Shown here one piece after another: positions 24,801-34,459 of a DNA stretch of 64,000 bases. Under the pieces are notes generated by a model. The model was not told where the DNA came from. It saw only the letters and a program-made list of their open reading frames with translations, and ran no database searches. Both the position numbers and the translations under genes were made by a program. Position 1 is the first letter of the stretch. Every line of letters starts with the position of its first letter. The DNA is from Crotophaga sulcirostris (lineage: Eukaryota > Chordata > Aves > Cuculiformes > Crotophagidae), in assembly GCA_013397455.1 (NCBI GenBank), contig VYZB01000015.1, positions 2,362,647-2,426,646 on the forward strand, given 5' to 3'.

Positions 24801-25470
24801 AATGTCTCCGTAGAGTTATGGATTTCTTGAAGACAGCTTTCCCAAGAACTACTTATGCAACCTGTATATGACACAAGTGCCCCTGAAAGGCTAATCATTT
24901 TTAACAGCACTACTAACAAAAGGCCTCATGGCCCCATAAGGCATACCAGGCATCTACTTTTTGCTGCACAACAAGAACTTTCCTCCAATGGTAGACTTCA
25001 GGACCTGTATTTTTCCTTATCCTAATGCTTTGGAAAAGCAAATCTCCTCCTTTCAGTCTTTATCTACTGAGGTCAGTGTGTTGTGTTGGACTCTGAAGAA
25101 ATGAGAGTTCATGTTGTCTTTCAGAAAAGCAAATGCATTCAACATTTCCAGGCTTGATGGGTCTGAGAAATCACACTCCCTCAGCCCTGGAAGTGGTGCC
25201 TGCAGGCTCAGTGGCAGGAGCCCAGGTTTTGTCTGTCCTGGTGACAGTCCTGAAAAGCTGTGTCAAGGCCTTCAGAAGGACTCCTCTTCCTTAATTAAGA
25301 AAAGAGGGCTGTTCTGGCTCAATATCAAACATCACCTTCTAGATTACATGAAGAGTTGAACTTGCACCAAAACATGATGAGATTTGCTTGCTGGTTTCTG
25401 TTGGTTCTGGGGTTTTTTTTACCAGAAAGAATCTGCGAGTAATGAATCCTGGCAAGCCACTGATGAACAG
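21880..25470. other. Unique sequence with run of minus-strand frames
   Basis: Several minus-strand frames of 60-131 codons lie one after another between 22352 and 23349. I read this interval in all three minus frames as a possible degraded intronless gene. No frame-shift-corrected reading gave a recognisable family, and stops are frequent between the open blocks. No transposon, RNA gene or simple repeat of note was found here. Confidence 0.4.
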
Positions 25471-25479
25471 TCAGATTGA

Positions 25480-25700
25480 ATGCTAGTTATTACTTACCCT
25501 AATTGCAGTAATTATTAATTACCTGCCATTTTGCCATGCCAGAGAATTTCCTTTTTCTGACAGTTTCTTCCCCTTTGAGCTTATTAATGACTCCTGCCAA
25601 AGAACCTCTCCTGTTTCGTCCCTACTATGCATGAGATTCCCTTCATATCACGTAGTCTTGTAAAATTTTTTAATAAATCCTGTAATTACTTTGGAGAAGG
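25480..25700. promoter_or_regulatory. TAAT-rich noncoding block, candidate enhancer
   Basis: Around 25488-25530 the sequence packs several homeodomain-type cores (TAAT/ATTA), including TAATTGCAGTAATTATTAAT, followed by a low-repeat stretch to about 25700. Such density is typical of conserved developmental enhancers, but AT-rich DNA gives it by chance as well. A minus-strand donor-like site (AGG then GTAAGT) also falls here. Conservation across birds would decide. Confidence 0.2.
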
Positions 25701-26920
25701 GCTTCAGAGCATATAAAAAGTGTTCCAAACTATGCTTCAATGTATAAATTCACAGCAACAAGACTCACAGCTTCAAAATCCTTGCTGATGCTAACCCAGG
25801 GGCTTCTTCTGTTCCCTGTTCCCAGCACAGATGTGAAACCTGTGTCTTATTTTACGTGCACTCATCTCCACATGCCATGGGCTTTAGACCCAGTGGGAAA
25901 ACAAGGCAGGCAGATCAAGGGGATCTCTCAGTCCCAGTGTCATGCTTCCTGCAGGGTCCATATTCCTCATGCAGGCAGGATAAGGCTCCAGTTGTCCCTC
26001 TGTTCTTCCCACACCAACTTCTCCACTCTCAGGCAGACAGATTTTGGTTGGAAAGATAGGGAAATGTCTGTAGACCCTTGCGAAAAGGCCTTCACCCCAA
26101 CCTCAGGCTGTATCTAGAGCACGCACATACATCTTTTACTCACACTCATGGCATTCACTTCTGAGATAAAGCCAATAACAAAGGCAATAAAGGCAGCTTT
26201 TTAAAATACAGCAATTCAGTACACACAAACAAACACATGCTTTCCAAGCACAATTTCAAAACAAAAAATCCCCTGTTATGGGATGAAGACATGCAAGAAC
26301 ATGATTTTTTTTTATTTTCACCCACTCATCCTCAAAAGCTTTGGCTTAACTAACAATAATAATAGCAATAATGTGCATTACTTCCTAACCACTAAGTTTG
26401 CTATCCTTACCTAAACAAAAACAGACATGCTTTAAAATAAAACTCTGCAACTGTATTAAAAAATGCATGTTTAAAGTGAAATTTTACATTAATTTGATAA
26501 ATGTCAGTGGGAAATCGTCGCATCCTCAGTGGTTGTATCATCCTGCAATAGAAACAGAAGTTATTACTTGGAAGTGTGATGCAAAAAGAAACAGAAAAAG
26601 AAACATATGTACATAAAAGTGGGGAAGTGGCACGTATGTATTTTGCAGCCCATCAACAGTTCTGCCCAGGATACTGACTGATGTAAATGCAAAGGGCAGC
26701 TTTAATGTCAGCAGCTGTCTCAGGAGGAGACATTTTCCGTCCAGCCACTGCTTCAGTCAAGCTTGACCATTTGTAGCAGGCACATTTTGAGCATCTCAGC
26801 TTTACCTGACACAAGTGATTGCAGGAAATTACGTGCTCAGTAGTCCCCACACACAACTTCTCATCTATGAACTAAAGATCCTATTTTAAGGGAACAGAAT
26901 TTTCTTTTTTAATATTTTGA
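25700..26920. other. Unique sequence, no gene seen
   Basis: Two overlapping + frames (25740-26117, 25856-26059) and a short minus frame (26653-26856) lack domain-like features. A small AAT-rich tract occurs at 26348-26370. No exon or mobile element is supported. Confidence 0.45.
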
Positions 26921-26923
26921 CAG

Positions 26924-27052
26924 AAAACAGGATCCAAAGACTTTCTTGGAGAGCCACACAACGGGTTCCCTCCGGCACCAGGCTGGCTCCACTTCCAGGG
27001 AGTCGGGACCTGGCCACATAGACCCACCCCAGTGTTTGAATTTCAGATATGA
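26924..27052 (+). other. Candidate terminal exon, 42 codons
   Basis: An excellent acceptor (TTTTCTTTTTTAATATTTTG then ACAG, ending 26923) is followed by an abrupt rise in GC and CpG content. From 26924 the frame AAA-ACA-GGA-TCC stays open for 42 codons to TGA at 27050-27052. It reads as a Gly/Pro/Trp-rich peptide with several hydrophobic residues, and no donor is needed if it is a last exon. The match of acceptor, sharp composition change and open frame is better than most chance cases. The peptide is not recognised and no close AATAAA follows. Confidence 0.2.
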
Positions 27053-27059
27053 AGACATT

Positions 27060-30000
27060 TATTCTGTTATTAAAATATTATAGAGAGGACAAATATCACT
27101 GTTTCTTCCACTGTCAGTATAGAAATTACCACTTTAAAAGCTCCTAGACTTCTTTTTTTTTCCCATGGTATATTTGTATTGATTTTTAAGATTTGATCAG
27201 TATTGATGCTCTCCAAAACTTGTCAGATAAAAGCCAGCTATTCTTTAAGCAAGTTGTCATTTTCTACTATAGCACAAGAAAGAGCTGCATTTTTCACACT
27301 GTATGTTTTTACAGCCTCCCTGAAGACAGGAAGGGCTCCAGTTTAGCCCAGTCAAGGCAGATAAATTAGTGCATCCCAGGTCAGGTTCAAGGAGTCTAGA
27401 GGCAACACCATTATTCCTGGCCACGTGGCAGAGAGAAGCTTTTATCTAGTTTTTGTTTAAAATGTAAGAGGCTTCTTGGCTTTAACCAGCCTACTTAGTT
27501 GAGCTGCGTAGTTCCTTTATGTAAAGTCTAAAGACTTCGCATCATATTACACACTTTAGCTCCTTTGCTCTGTAACAGCCCTCTTTTCTTCAAGACACAA
27601 TAGCAGAACTCCTTCAAACTTAATTTATTTAATAGATACATAAAGGGCATTTCTCTCCCTTCAGCCACTCTTTTTCTTTAGGGTCATGAAACCTTGAAAC
27701 AACAACATGGCTTGTCACAAGTGGCCATCCCCAGCTGAGTTTTTATGCGCTCTCAGAGGGATGGGCTGTCCCCATGTCTCCCAGGGGCACTGACCTTGCC
27801 GTAGCACAGCAGAGCTGCTGCTGGCGAGCTCATGGAGGGACCATAACATCTCCAGACCCTCCACATAAATCCTACAGGGACCATGATGCAGGTTCCCATG
27901 GTCTTGTCAGGATCTTGTGCCAGCACCATGTTCACAGAAAAAGTCCAGGGAAGTAAAGAGCATACTCTCCTGGTGAATAAGTTTATCATGTTATTAACTC
28001 CCTTTTTAATTCCTATAATGAAGTGCAGTCAGCTCTCCGCCATGGGTAGAAGCAGAGGATTTGGACACCTTTTTCCCAGTTGCACAACAACATGCTCTGT
28101 GCCACAAGGAAGAAGCAGGCCCCACTGGGGAAAGAAAACTAACTAATTCCCTTTCTTGTGGGAATGTCATCATTCATGAGAAATACTAATTTTAGCCAGT
28201 TCCCAAACATTACAGTTTGTTTCAGTTCTCATTTCCCCAAACAGTAGTCGGCGGGGGGGAAGGGGAAGAAAAAAAGGAAAAAAAAAGAGTGGGAGGCTGT
28301 TGTCCGTGTCCCCTTTGGGGACTAAACCAACAGAAATAAAAAAAAAGTAGTATTAGAGCCCTGGGGAGAGATGAAGGGCAGGGTGACCTGCTTGGCAGCG
28401 CCCTGCATGGGAGGCCATGCGTCCCTCAGCACATCCCACGTGCTGGCAGCCCCCGCAACACCAGGGCTGCCACCGCCAGCGTGGGGAGGCAGCTTGCAGG
28501 AACGCAGCATCTGTTTTCAATTACGTTCCTGAAATGCATCCACTATGATCTGGCATCTCAATGCAGGCTTTAAAAGTATCACAGGATAACAGGGGGAGAG
28601 GAGGGGATGTCATGAAAAAGCAGCGTCGTGTTTATTCGAATACATCAGTGATCAGAAGAGCTTTCAGTCACCTGGTCTGTTGTTGCTTTTCCTCATCTCC
28701 ATGTTGGGTTCTCATGACAGTGCACATGTTGGAAGCACAGGCTGGGTCCCAGGAAGAAAGGGGCTGCCTCCCAAAAGCCACAGCATGGCCTGGGAGGCTC
28801 CTCAACACACAGCCCTGCTGCTGGCTGATGGAGGTGAATGCGACCAGCTCCCTCCCTTGCCCTATGCCTCACACATGAGGTAGAGGCCATTGTCTGCAAC
28901 CTACTAAGGAAAATCATGATAAGGAAAACTTAAGGGTGAGTATTTCAGTAAAATATAGCCCAAGATATGACACTGCAAGCTACCACTCTACCAGTGCTTT
29001 AGAACATGCCAGGGAAGACTGTTCCTCAGAGCCAAGCAGGTAAGCACTACGTTGCCTCAGCATATCACCTGCAGCCCCTGGCAGCCCCTGGCAGCCCCAT
29101 GGGCATCATGGCCAGGTGCTACCAGCCACAGATATTTCCCATGGAGACAAGAATCTGGGGAAATCGAGCCGCTACCAATCATTTTTTCCACTGCTAGAAG
29201 CAGCCAAGGCGAAGTCTGCGAAGGATCAAGTGGCTCGCAAGGTGCTGCCTGTGTGTGGCTCTGGGCAGTAGCCCAGGGAGATCCCACACAGGGTTGGGCC
29301 TTGGGACTCTAGGGTCTCCCCCACGTGGTAGATTGCCCAGCCTCATGGGAGTGGCGTCCCCTCACCTTTCAGGGTACAGGAGTCATGGGAACACTGGCCT
29401 AGGGAAAATGCCTAAACCTGGAGCCTTTTTAAAAAGCCTATATCCATCACAAGACAAGAAGGCGTTGCTGTGAAAACTCTCCTGTAGCCAGACCTCCCTC
29501 CTGCAAAAGGAAGAGGAACAAGGCCCACACCTGTCAGTCCTTGGCAGATTAAAGGATTCACTTGTGACAGGACAGATCATTCCTCCTGTTGCAAAGGAGG
29601 CAGAGCAGTGCCCCTTCAGCAGTCTTTCAGACCATGATGCCTGAAGCTCCCCAGGGCCCGCAGATGCTGCCAGCACCTCTGGGGACATGTTCAACCACCC
29701 TCCATGAGCTGCCCACCAAGGCTCTCCCTTCATGGCCAGGGGACATACCAACCGCTCCCTGCACCTGCATTCAAAATCTAGTTTTGCACGATCCTCTCAG
29801 CCTGCTCACAGAAGCTTGGCTGTATTGTGCCATGCTGTGTCCAACATGCCTTTCCTAACACACAGCTGTCCTGGGCAGCTCAGGTTTGACTTAACTACTC
29901 AGGCATTTGCATCTCAACTGAAACACATGTGGAGGACAGAGCACTGCTCTCCTCAGATGGTGGGGAAGTCCTGCCTGAGGCCATTTCTGTCAGCTACAAC

Positions 30001-31046
30001 CATTTTCCTTCAGAGATAAGTACTGACTGGAGATGCATGACAGTTCTCCTATTGTTGAGCTTTAGTTTTGCATGATTTGTTTAAAGGCAGTGGTCTTTTC
30101 ATCCAACCTGGCTCTTGGGTGCAGTGAAGGACGATGTTTCTCTGCCTCACACCTGCCCACAGAGGGTGGTTTATAGCCTGCTAATTTGGGGCTCACAGGA
30201 AGGAGTTGGCTTGAGGATCTTCTCAGGCAGAGAAGAGATCCAAGTCCGTGCCTTACATGCCCCAAGCAGGTCTGCAGGCATGGAGCTACTGGATAAGAAC
30301 GATGGCACCCTGCCATTTTAATATAAAATAAAACTCTTTCTCCAAACACTCAATTTCCTTCCTGGTCTAGGAAGAGAGCCCAGGATGACTAGCTAAGATG
30401 TTGGTCCCCACAGTTGAGGAGATAAGTCTCAGCTTTTGATGTTGAACCATGCATGATCTTGGCAAGGAGAAGGATCTTGCAGGGAGTCGCTCAGCCAGTA
30501 TGGCACCAGTTGGATGTGCTGCACTGCCACTAGACCTAAAGTATCTCTGGAAAACTGCTAGTAAAGACTAGAGGGCCTCTAGACCCACAGGTATGGTGGC
30601 AGTTTTCAATGAAACACTCTGTTCAGGTAGGATTTAGGCATCTTCATGGCTCTGGGTGTCATTATCTGCAAGTTATAGACTCAAAGTGCAGAAAGATGAG
30701 AGCTATGTTAGCTCAACGCTGTGCTTGAGCTCATAAGACTTTCTGCACAGCAACATCTGCCCCAGCATGGTGCCACACTAAAGGCAGCCCCAGCCTGAAG
30801 CAGCAGCATCCCAGGCACCAGCACCTGTACCAGCTTCCTGGCTGCTTGCCTTTCCACTAGTGGCACAGCAGCCAGACCTCGTGTTCTCTCCTGTGGTTCT
30901 GCAGCTCTATGCAGTGCTCAGGAGCTTTACCCATCCTCCAGTCCTCTTCACACTCCACAGAAACATGACTCAGAGCCTGCTGCAGAGGAACAGACCAGAA
31001 CATATGGGCAGACACAATAATCTGTGTTTTCTCCTTTTCATTTCAG
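27060..31046. other. Unique sequence; GC-richer section 28.2-30.8 kb
   Basis: This stretch contains a locally GC-rich and more CpG-bearing section from about 28240 to 30800. Frames are longer and more overlapping here because stops are rarer, which explains the cluster of 60-122-codon frames on both strands. A purine tract at 28250-28295 and a CpG-bearing patch at 28390-28510 stand out. On the minus strand that patch has an open Gly/Ala/Pro-rich frame and a CTCTCCCCAG acceptor-like site close by, but the parts do not form a consistent exon. Confidence 0.4.
29071..29098. repeat. 10-base tandem repeat, 2.8 copies
   Basis: The unit GCAGCCCCTG is repeated at 29071-29080 and 29081-29090, with a third partial copy to 29098. 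It is a short GC-rich minisatellite-like tract likely to vary in copy number. Confidence 0.9.
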
Positions 31047-31126
31047 ATTATTCCCCAAGATGTGGCTATGTCCAGTGTTCACAATATGGCTATGCCACAA
31101 TCAACACGGACCAGGCATGAGCTGAG
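31047..31126 (+). other. Candidate internal exon, 80 bases
   Basis: The acceptor TTTTCTCCTTTTCATTTCAG ends at 31046 and the donor-like GCTGAG followed by GTGAAA begins at 31127. One frame, starting at the first base, is open across the whole 80 bases. It contains two copies of an Ala-Met/Asn-Met-Ala-Met-like motif created by a repeated TGGCTATG. A second frame ends in TGA six bases before the donor. The pyrimidine tract is strong and the donor moderate. The peptide is not recognised, and an untranslated or chance exon is equally possible. Confidence 0.13.
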
Positions 31127-31129
31127 GTG

Positions 31130-32918
31130 AAACCGTGCTTTTATCTGGGGAAGCAGAGCCTTGCGATAAGCCCGGCTACTCCATGCAGCTACCAGCTCAC
31201 AGCAGAGTCACTCCCTTCCCTGTCCAAACAGGGACAATTTCATTGCATGACAGCACAAGCCACAAACACAGAACTCTCACTACAATAGGTCACTTTTTCT
31301 CACGTACAATGTCTGCACAGCCTTATCTACCCTGTCATTGCCAGAGGCAACCAGACTAGGACAGGGGGCTCTACGGTAGTGAAAACAAGACAAAACATCA
31401 AGGAGCAGATGAATGGCTACCGCCTACCACTGCTCAGGTTCCCATTTTCATTGGCTTGGCGTGCTCTTTAATGTCATATAAAGCTGAGCTAACTGAGGCA
31501 TGAAGCTGCTGATACTATTCTGGCTGCTGTGGCAAGGGTACAAGCCAAGAAAGCAACCTTTCTGTGGAAGAGCAGAACTGTCATGCTAGAAAATAAACTG
31601 ATGCTTCTGAACCACAAAACCACTTGGTTCCTATTTTGTTTCTCCAGAAGGTCAATGTACAGCAGTGCTTGAGCCTGACATATTAGATACGCTAGGTATC
31701 TGTGGTTTGTAAGCACTAAGCTTTTTTGCTTTAGCCATGAGTGTTTCCTGAATGGCATACCCAGCTGATGCACAGCTGGGCAACCCCTCCGACTGCCAGT
31801 TCAGACAGCAGATCTCACCTCAGCCAGTCCCTCCGCACTGCTCACCCTCATTGTCTCTCATCTGATGGACCCAAATAGGGTCAGCTGTGCCAGGGAGATT
31901 GCACGTGTTCCTAGTCTTCTGCAGCCAAGGGTGAGGGCAGCAAAGCTTTGCCTGGTGGCTATTAAAAAAAAAAAAACTGCTGCATGTGCCTATGTAAAAT
32001 CTCCAGCATAAATGAAGCCGTATCAATACAAGCAAGCCAGAGCAGCTGCCACAGCATCCGGCTACACTGGGAGAGTTATACTGCTCTGATTATGCTGACA
32101 CAGAGCAACAAACTCCTCTGTGCACTAAGGGCTTATCTAGAAAAGGTACTTACAGGAATTAGGACATCATCGCTGTTAAAGTCAGGCAAGCTCTGCCCTT
32201 GACTTCAGGGGCTTGGGAGGTCACATCAGGCCAAGGACAGGCTGGGAGGGTTTGAACTGTGACCCCTGACACAAAATCAATGTTGCTCACGTGGTTAGTG
32301 CTGCTAAATCAGTGGCTTGTGAAACACAGGGACAGGTCTTTCAAAATTAAAAGATGCCATGATAAGAGATATAGACTCCGTCTTCCAGCATGCCTTAAAT
32401 AATTCTGATAAGTTAATGTGTTTTAAAAGATGCATAGAATTTGTAGATGTGTAAGTAGCTGTTAAAAAAGCACTAAAAATCATATATTAATACATCAAAT
32501 ACAGTGACAGGTGTATGATTGAGTAAAACATATCAAGGAGATGTAAAGATCCCGCTACTGCTACATTTGTAGTTGGGGACTGTTTTGTTTTTAGCAGCTG
32601 GTAATCATCCAGAGAAGCTGGTTTAGGAAGGTAGCTCCACTACACACTTTTTGGGGACAACTTGTGCAAAGAGCTGACTAAAAGGGCAACCAGAAAATAT
32701 AGGCAGTGACAGACACAGATGGATTGCCTGGCAGTCATTTTTACTCTGATGAGTGGAAATCAGATCTGTCAGCAGCTATTTTTAATAGGTACAGGGCCAT
32801 GAAGAACTCACTACAAAGTTCTTACATGCTTTCACTTACCAATACTTAATATTCCCTGTACCAGATTCTGGGGTGAGGTAAATTTCTGAAATTTGTGGAG
32901 ACAAGCATCATACGTAGG
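31130..32918. other. Unique sequence, no gene seen
   Basis: No gene, RNA or transposon was recognised. A 12-base A run lies near 31965 without a poly(A) signal or gene-like sequence upstream. Frames at 30860-31359 and 31489-31773 are short and unsupported. Confidence 0.45.
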
Positions 32919-32940
32919 CAACTCCTACAAGTAGGAGTTG
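32919..32940. repeat. Perfect 10-bp hairpin palindrome
   Basis: CAACTCCTAC at 32919-32928 and GTAGGAGTTG at 32931-32940 are exact inverted copies separated by AA. A perfect 10-base arm with a 2-base centre is unusual in unique DNA. The centre is too short for a microRNA loop, so a binding site for a dimeric protein or a cruciform-prone spot is more likely. Confidence 0.9.
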
Positions 32941-33690
32941 GCTGCCTCACCAAAGCCAAAGGTCCCAATTAACATGTTTTGTGTAAAACTAGGAAGCAGC
33001 TGGTTTGGGCTTCATAAAGGTTACCACAACAAAGTGCAGTGGAAGAGGCAAGCAGAGACACACATCCAGTCTGAGCACCCTTTATCCAGATCACAGCACA
33101 CACTGTTCCCAAGACAGGCCTGTCCAGAAACCAACCTTGGCAGCTGCTGTGTCAAGTGTCGCAGAAGGAAGGGATTGTGCACACAATGTAATCTAATCAG
33201 AGGCTGAAATAGGCTACATAATATAGAAGAACTCACATATGTTGCTGTTAATCTACCTGAAGTACAAAACTCAACTTGCAAAGTCACAGACCACTCTTAT
33301 ATTAGCCCTTCCTGCCCTTTCTCTTTAACAGGGGATTTGCATGCCCCAGGAGTCATGCAGCTGCAACTGCAGTGGGGAGATGGCCCTCAGCTGGGTGCAT
33401 GCACCAATCCAACAGCCTTCAGCAGCTTTCTTCGATGCTATAGCCAAAATATTGTGCAGAAGCGAGATGCCTGAGCCAAGTTCTCCATTTCTTCCTTTCC
33501 AGACAGCCAGCAGTTCCAAAGGAGTACAATTCCCTTTCCCACAAACTGGGAATTTCGTTGTTGCAGCACAAGTAACCAGTTTGCAGAGATGTGCATTGGT
33601 GCCAGGCAGGAGCCGAAGGGATAGAGGAAGACCTGGCCACTCCACAGCAGATTTTAATCACAATATTGTTCAGACACTGCAGGTAGGGAG
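32941..33690. other. Unique sequence left of the LTR
   Basis: Overlapping frames on both strands (32938-33207, 33325-33645, 33341-33721) have no domain-like features. One of them runs into the LTR, showing that it is not a preserved gene. No retroviral internal sequence such as gag, pol or a primer-binding site was found on this side. Confidence 0.45.
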
Positions 33691-33840
33691 ATTATTGTCA
33701 CAGTTCAGTCCCCTGGCTTGATCTGCAGCTGTCGTTGTGAGCAGTTGTGGTCCCAGTCTCCCCCTCACCCCTCCAGGGAAAGGGAAAATGGAAATGAGAG
33801 AGGATTGGGGGCTGAAGACTAAAATAGCTTTAACAAACAC

Positions 33841-33900
33841 CAATAATAATAATAAGGAAAATACTATTAATAACAAAATAATAACATATAAAAAAGTATG
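33841..33900. repeat. AAT-rich tract inside the LTR
   Basis: An imperfect run of AAT/TAA units interrupted by GGAAAATACT, followed by more ATAA units. It is part of the LTR, where related avian LTRs carry a similar variable TAA-repeat block, and is not an independent microsatellite. Confidence 0.75.
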
Positions 33901-33917
33901 CAAAATTGAACCCCTCA

Positions 33918-33949
33918 ATGTCACCACTATATGACTATATGTCACCACT
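33918..33949. repeat. 11-base direct repeat inside LTR
   Basis: ATGTCACCACT occurs at 33918-33928 and again at 33939-33949, separated by ATATGACTAT. It probably arose by slippage after insertion, or could be a private feature of this LTR subfamily. Confidence 0.85.
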
Positions 33950-34099
33950 GATGCTGCAGAGCACACATAGGGCAAGGTCCCAGGCTGCACTCAGCAGTGG
34001 ATGGGAGATGAAGTCAGGAACTAGATTCAGGAAATACAGGTGAGGTCCTTATTAGACGTCGGCAATAGAAAAAGAGACCTGACCCTCATGATCCCTCAG

Positions 34100-34106
34100 T
34101 TTTATA
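34100..34106 (-). promoter_or_regulatory. LTR TATA box
   Basis: The minus strand reads GGGTATAAAACTG here, about 340 bases from the LTR 5' end. The position and context (just after the block resembling CATATAAATTACACTG) fit the core promoter at the U3/R boundary. It would drive transcription leftward into 33.7 kb and beyond. Activity today is unknown. Confidence 0.6.
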
Positions 34107-34459
34107 CCCAGTGTAATTTATATGGAATGAAATACTCTGTTGGTCAGTTTGTGGTCACCTGTCCTGTCCACCCCTCCCTGCAGGTGTGATCCTTTTTCAC
34201 CCTTTTCACTTATGGCATTCCACCAACTTGACTATGACATTGGTCTCCATAGGGGTAGACGTAAGCAATGGCATTTCTGCCTACCAATGCTCCCTTACTT
34301 CAGTGATAGTCATAAATTTTAAGTGCTATCACTTCTGAAGACAGACACCATCTGAAAAAACGTGTAACTTTCAGACAATGAAGTTACTTAGACAAGGCTT
34401 AGCTGAAAAGTTAGAAAATCAATTCTGCTTTAGCTCAAACCAGAACAAGTATACAGGAT

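Larger units (their letters stand above)
33696..34447 (-). mobile_element. Solo LTR of an ERVL-like endogenous retrovirus
   Basis: Read on the minus strand, this 752-base unit begins TGTTCTGGTTTGAGC and ends GGACTGAACTGTGACA, so it has the TG...CA ends of a retroviral LTR. Internal landmarks known from avian ERVL-type LTRs follow in order: a GACAGGTGACC block, AACTGACCAACAGAGTATTTC, CATTCCATATAAATTACAC, a TATAAAA box, and an AT-rich TAA-repeat tract in the 3' part. Flanking bases are ATTAT (33691-33695) and AGTAT (34448-34452), a 5-base duplication with one difference; ERVL insertions make 5-base duplications. No gag, pol or env sequence and no second LTR lies nearby, so the provirus was lost by LTR-LTR recombination. 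The accumulated changes suggest an old, inactive copy. The assignment to ERVL rather than another class rests on resemblance and duplication length. Confidence 0.88.

Noticed and set aside
28322..28510. GC-rich minus-strand exon with CTCTCCCCAG acceptor
   Set aside because: The acceptor and donor do not bracket the open frame in a consistent order; openness is explained by high GC.
32200..32300. tRNA-like TTTGAACTGTGACCCC segment
   Set aside because: Does not match the B-box and no paired stems or A-box lie upstream.
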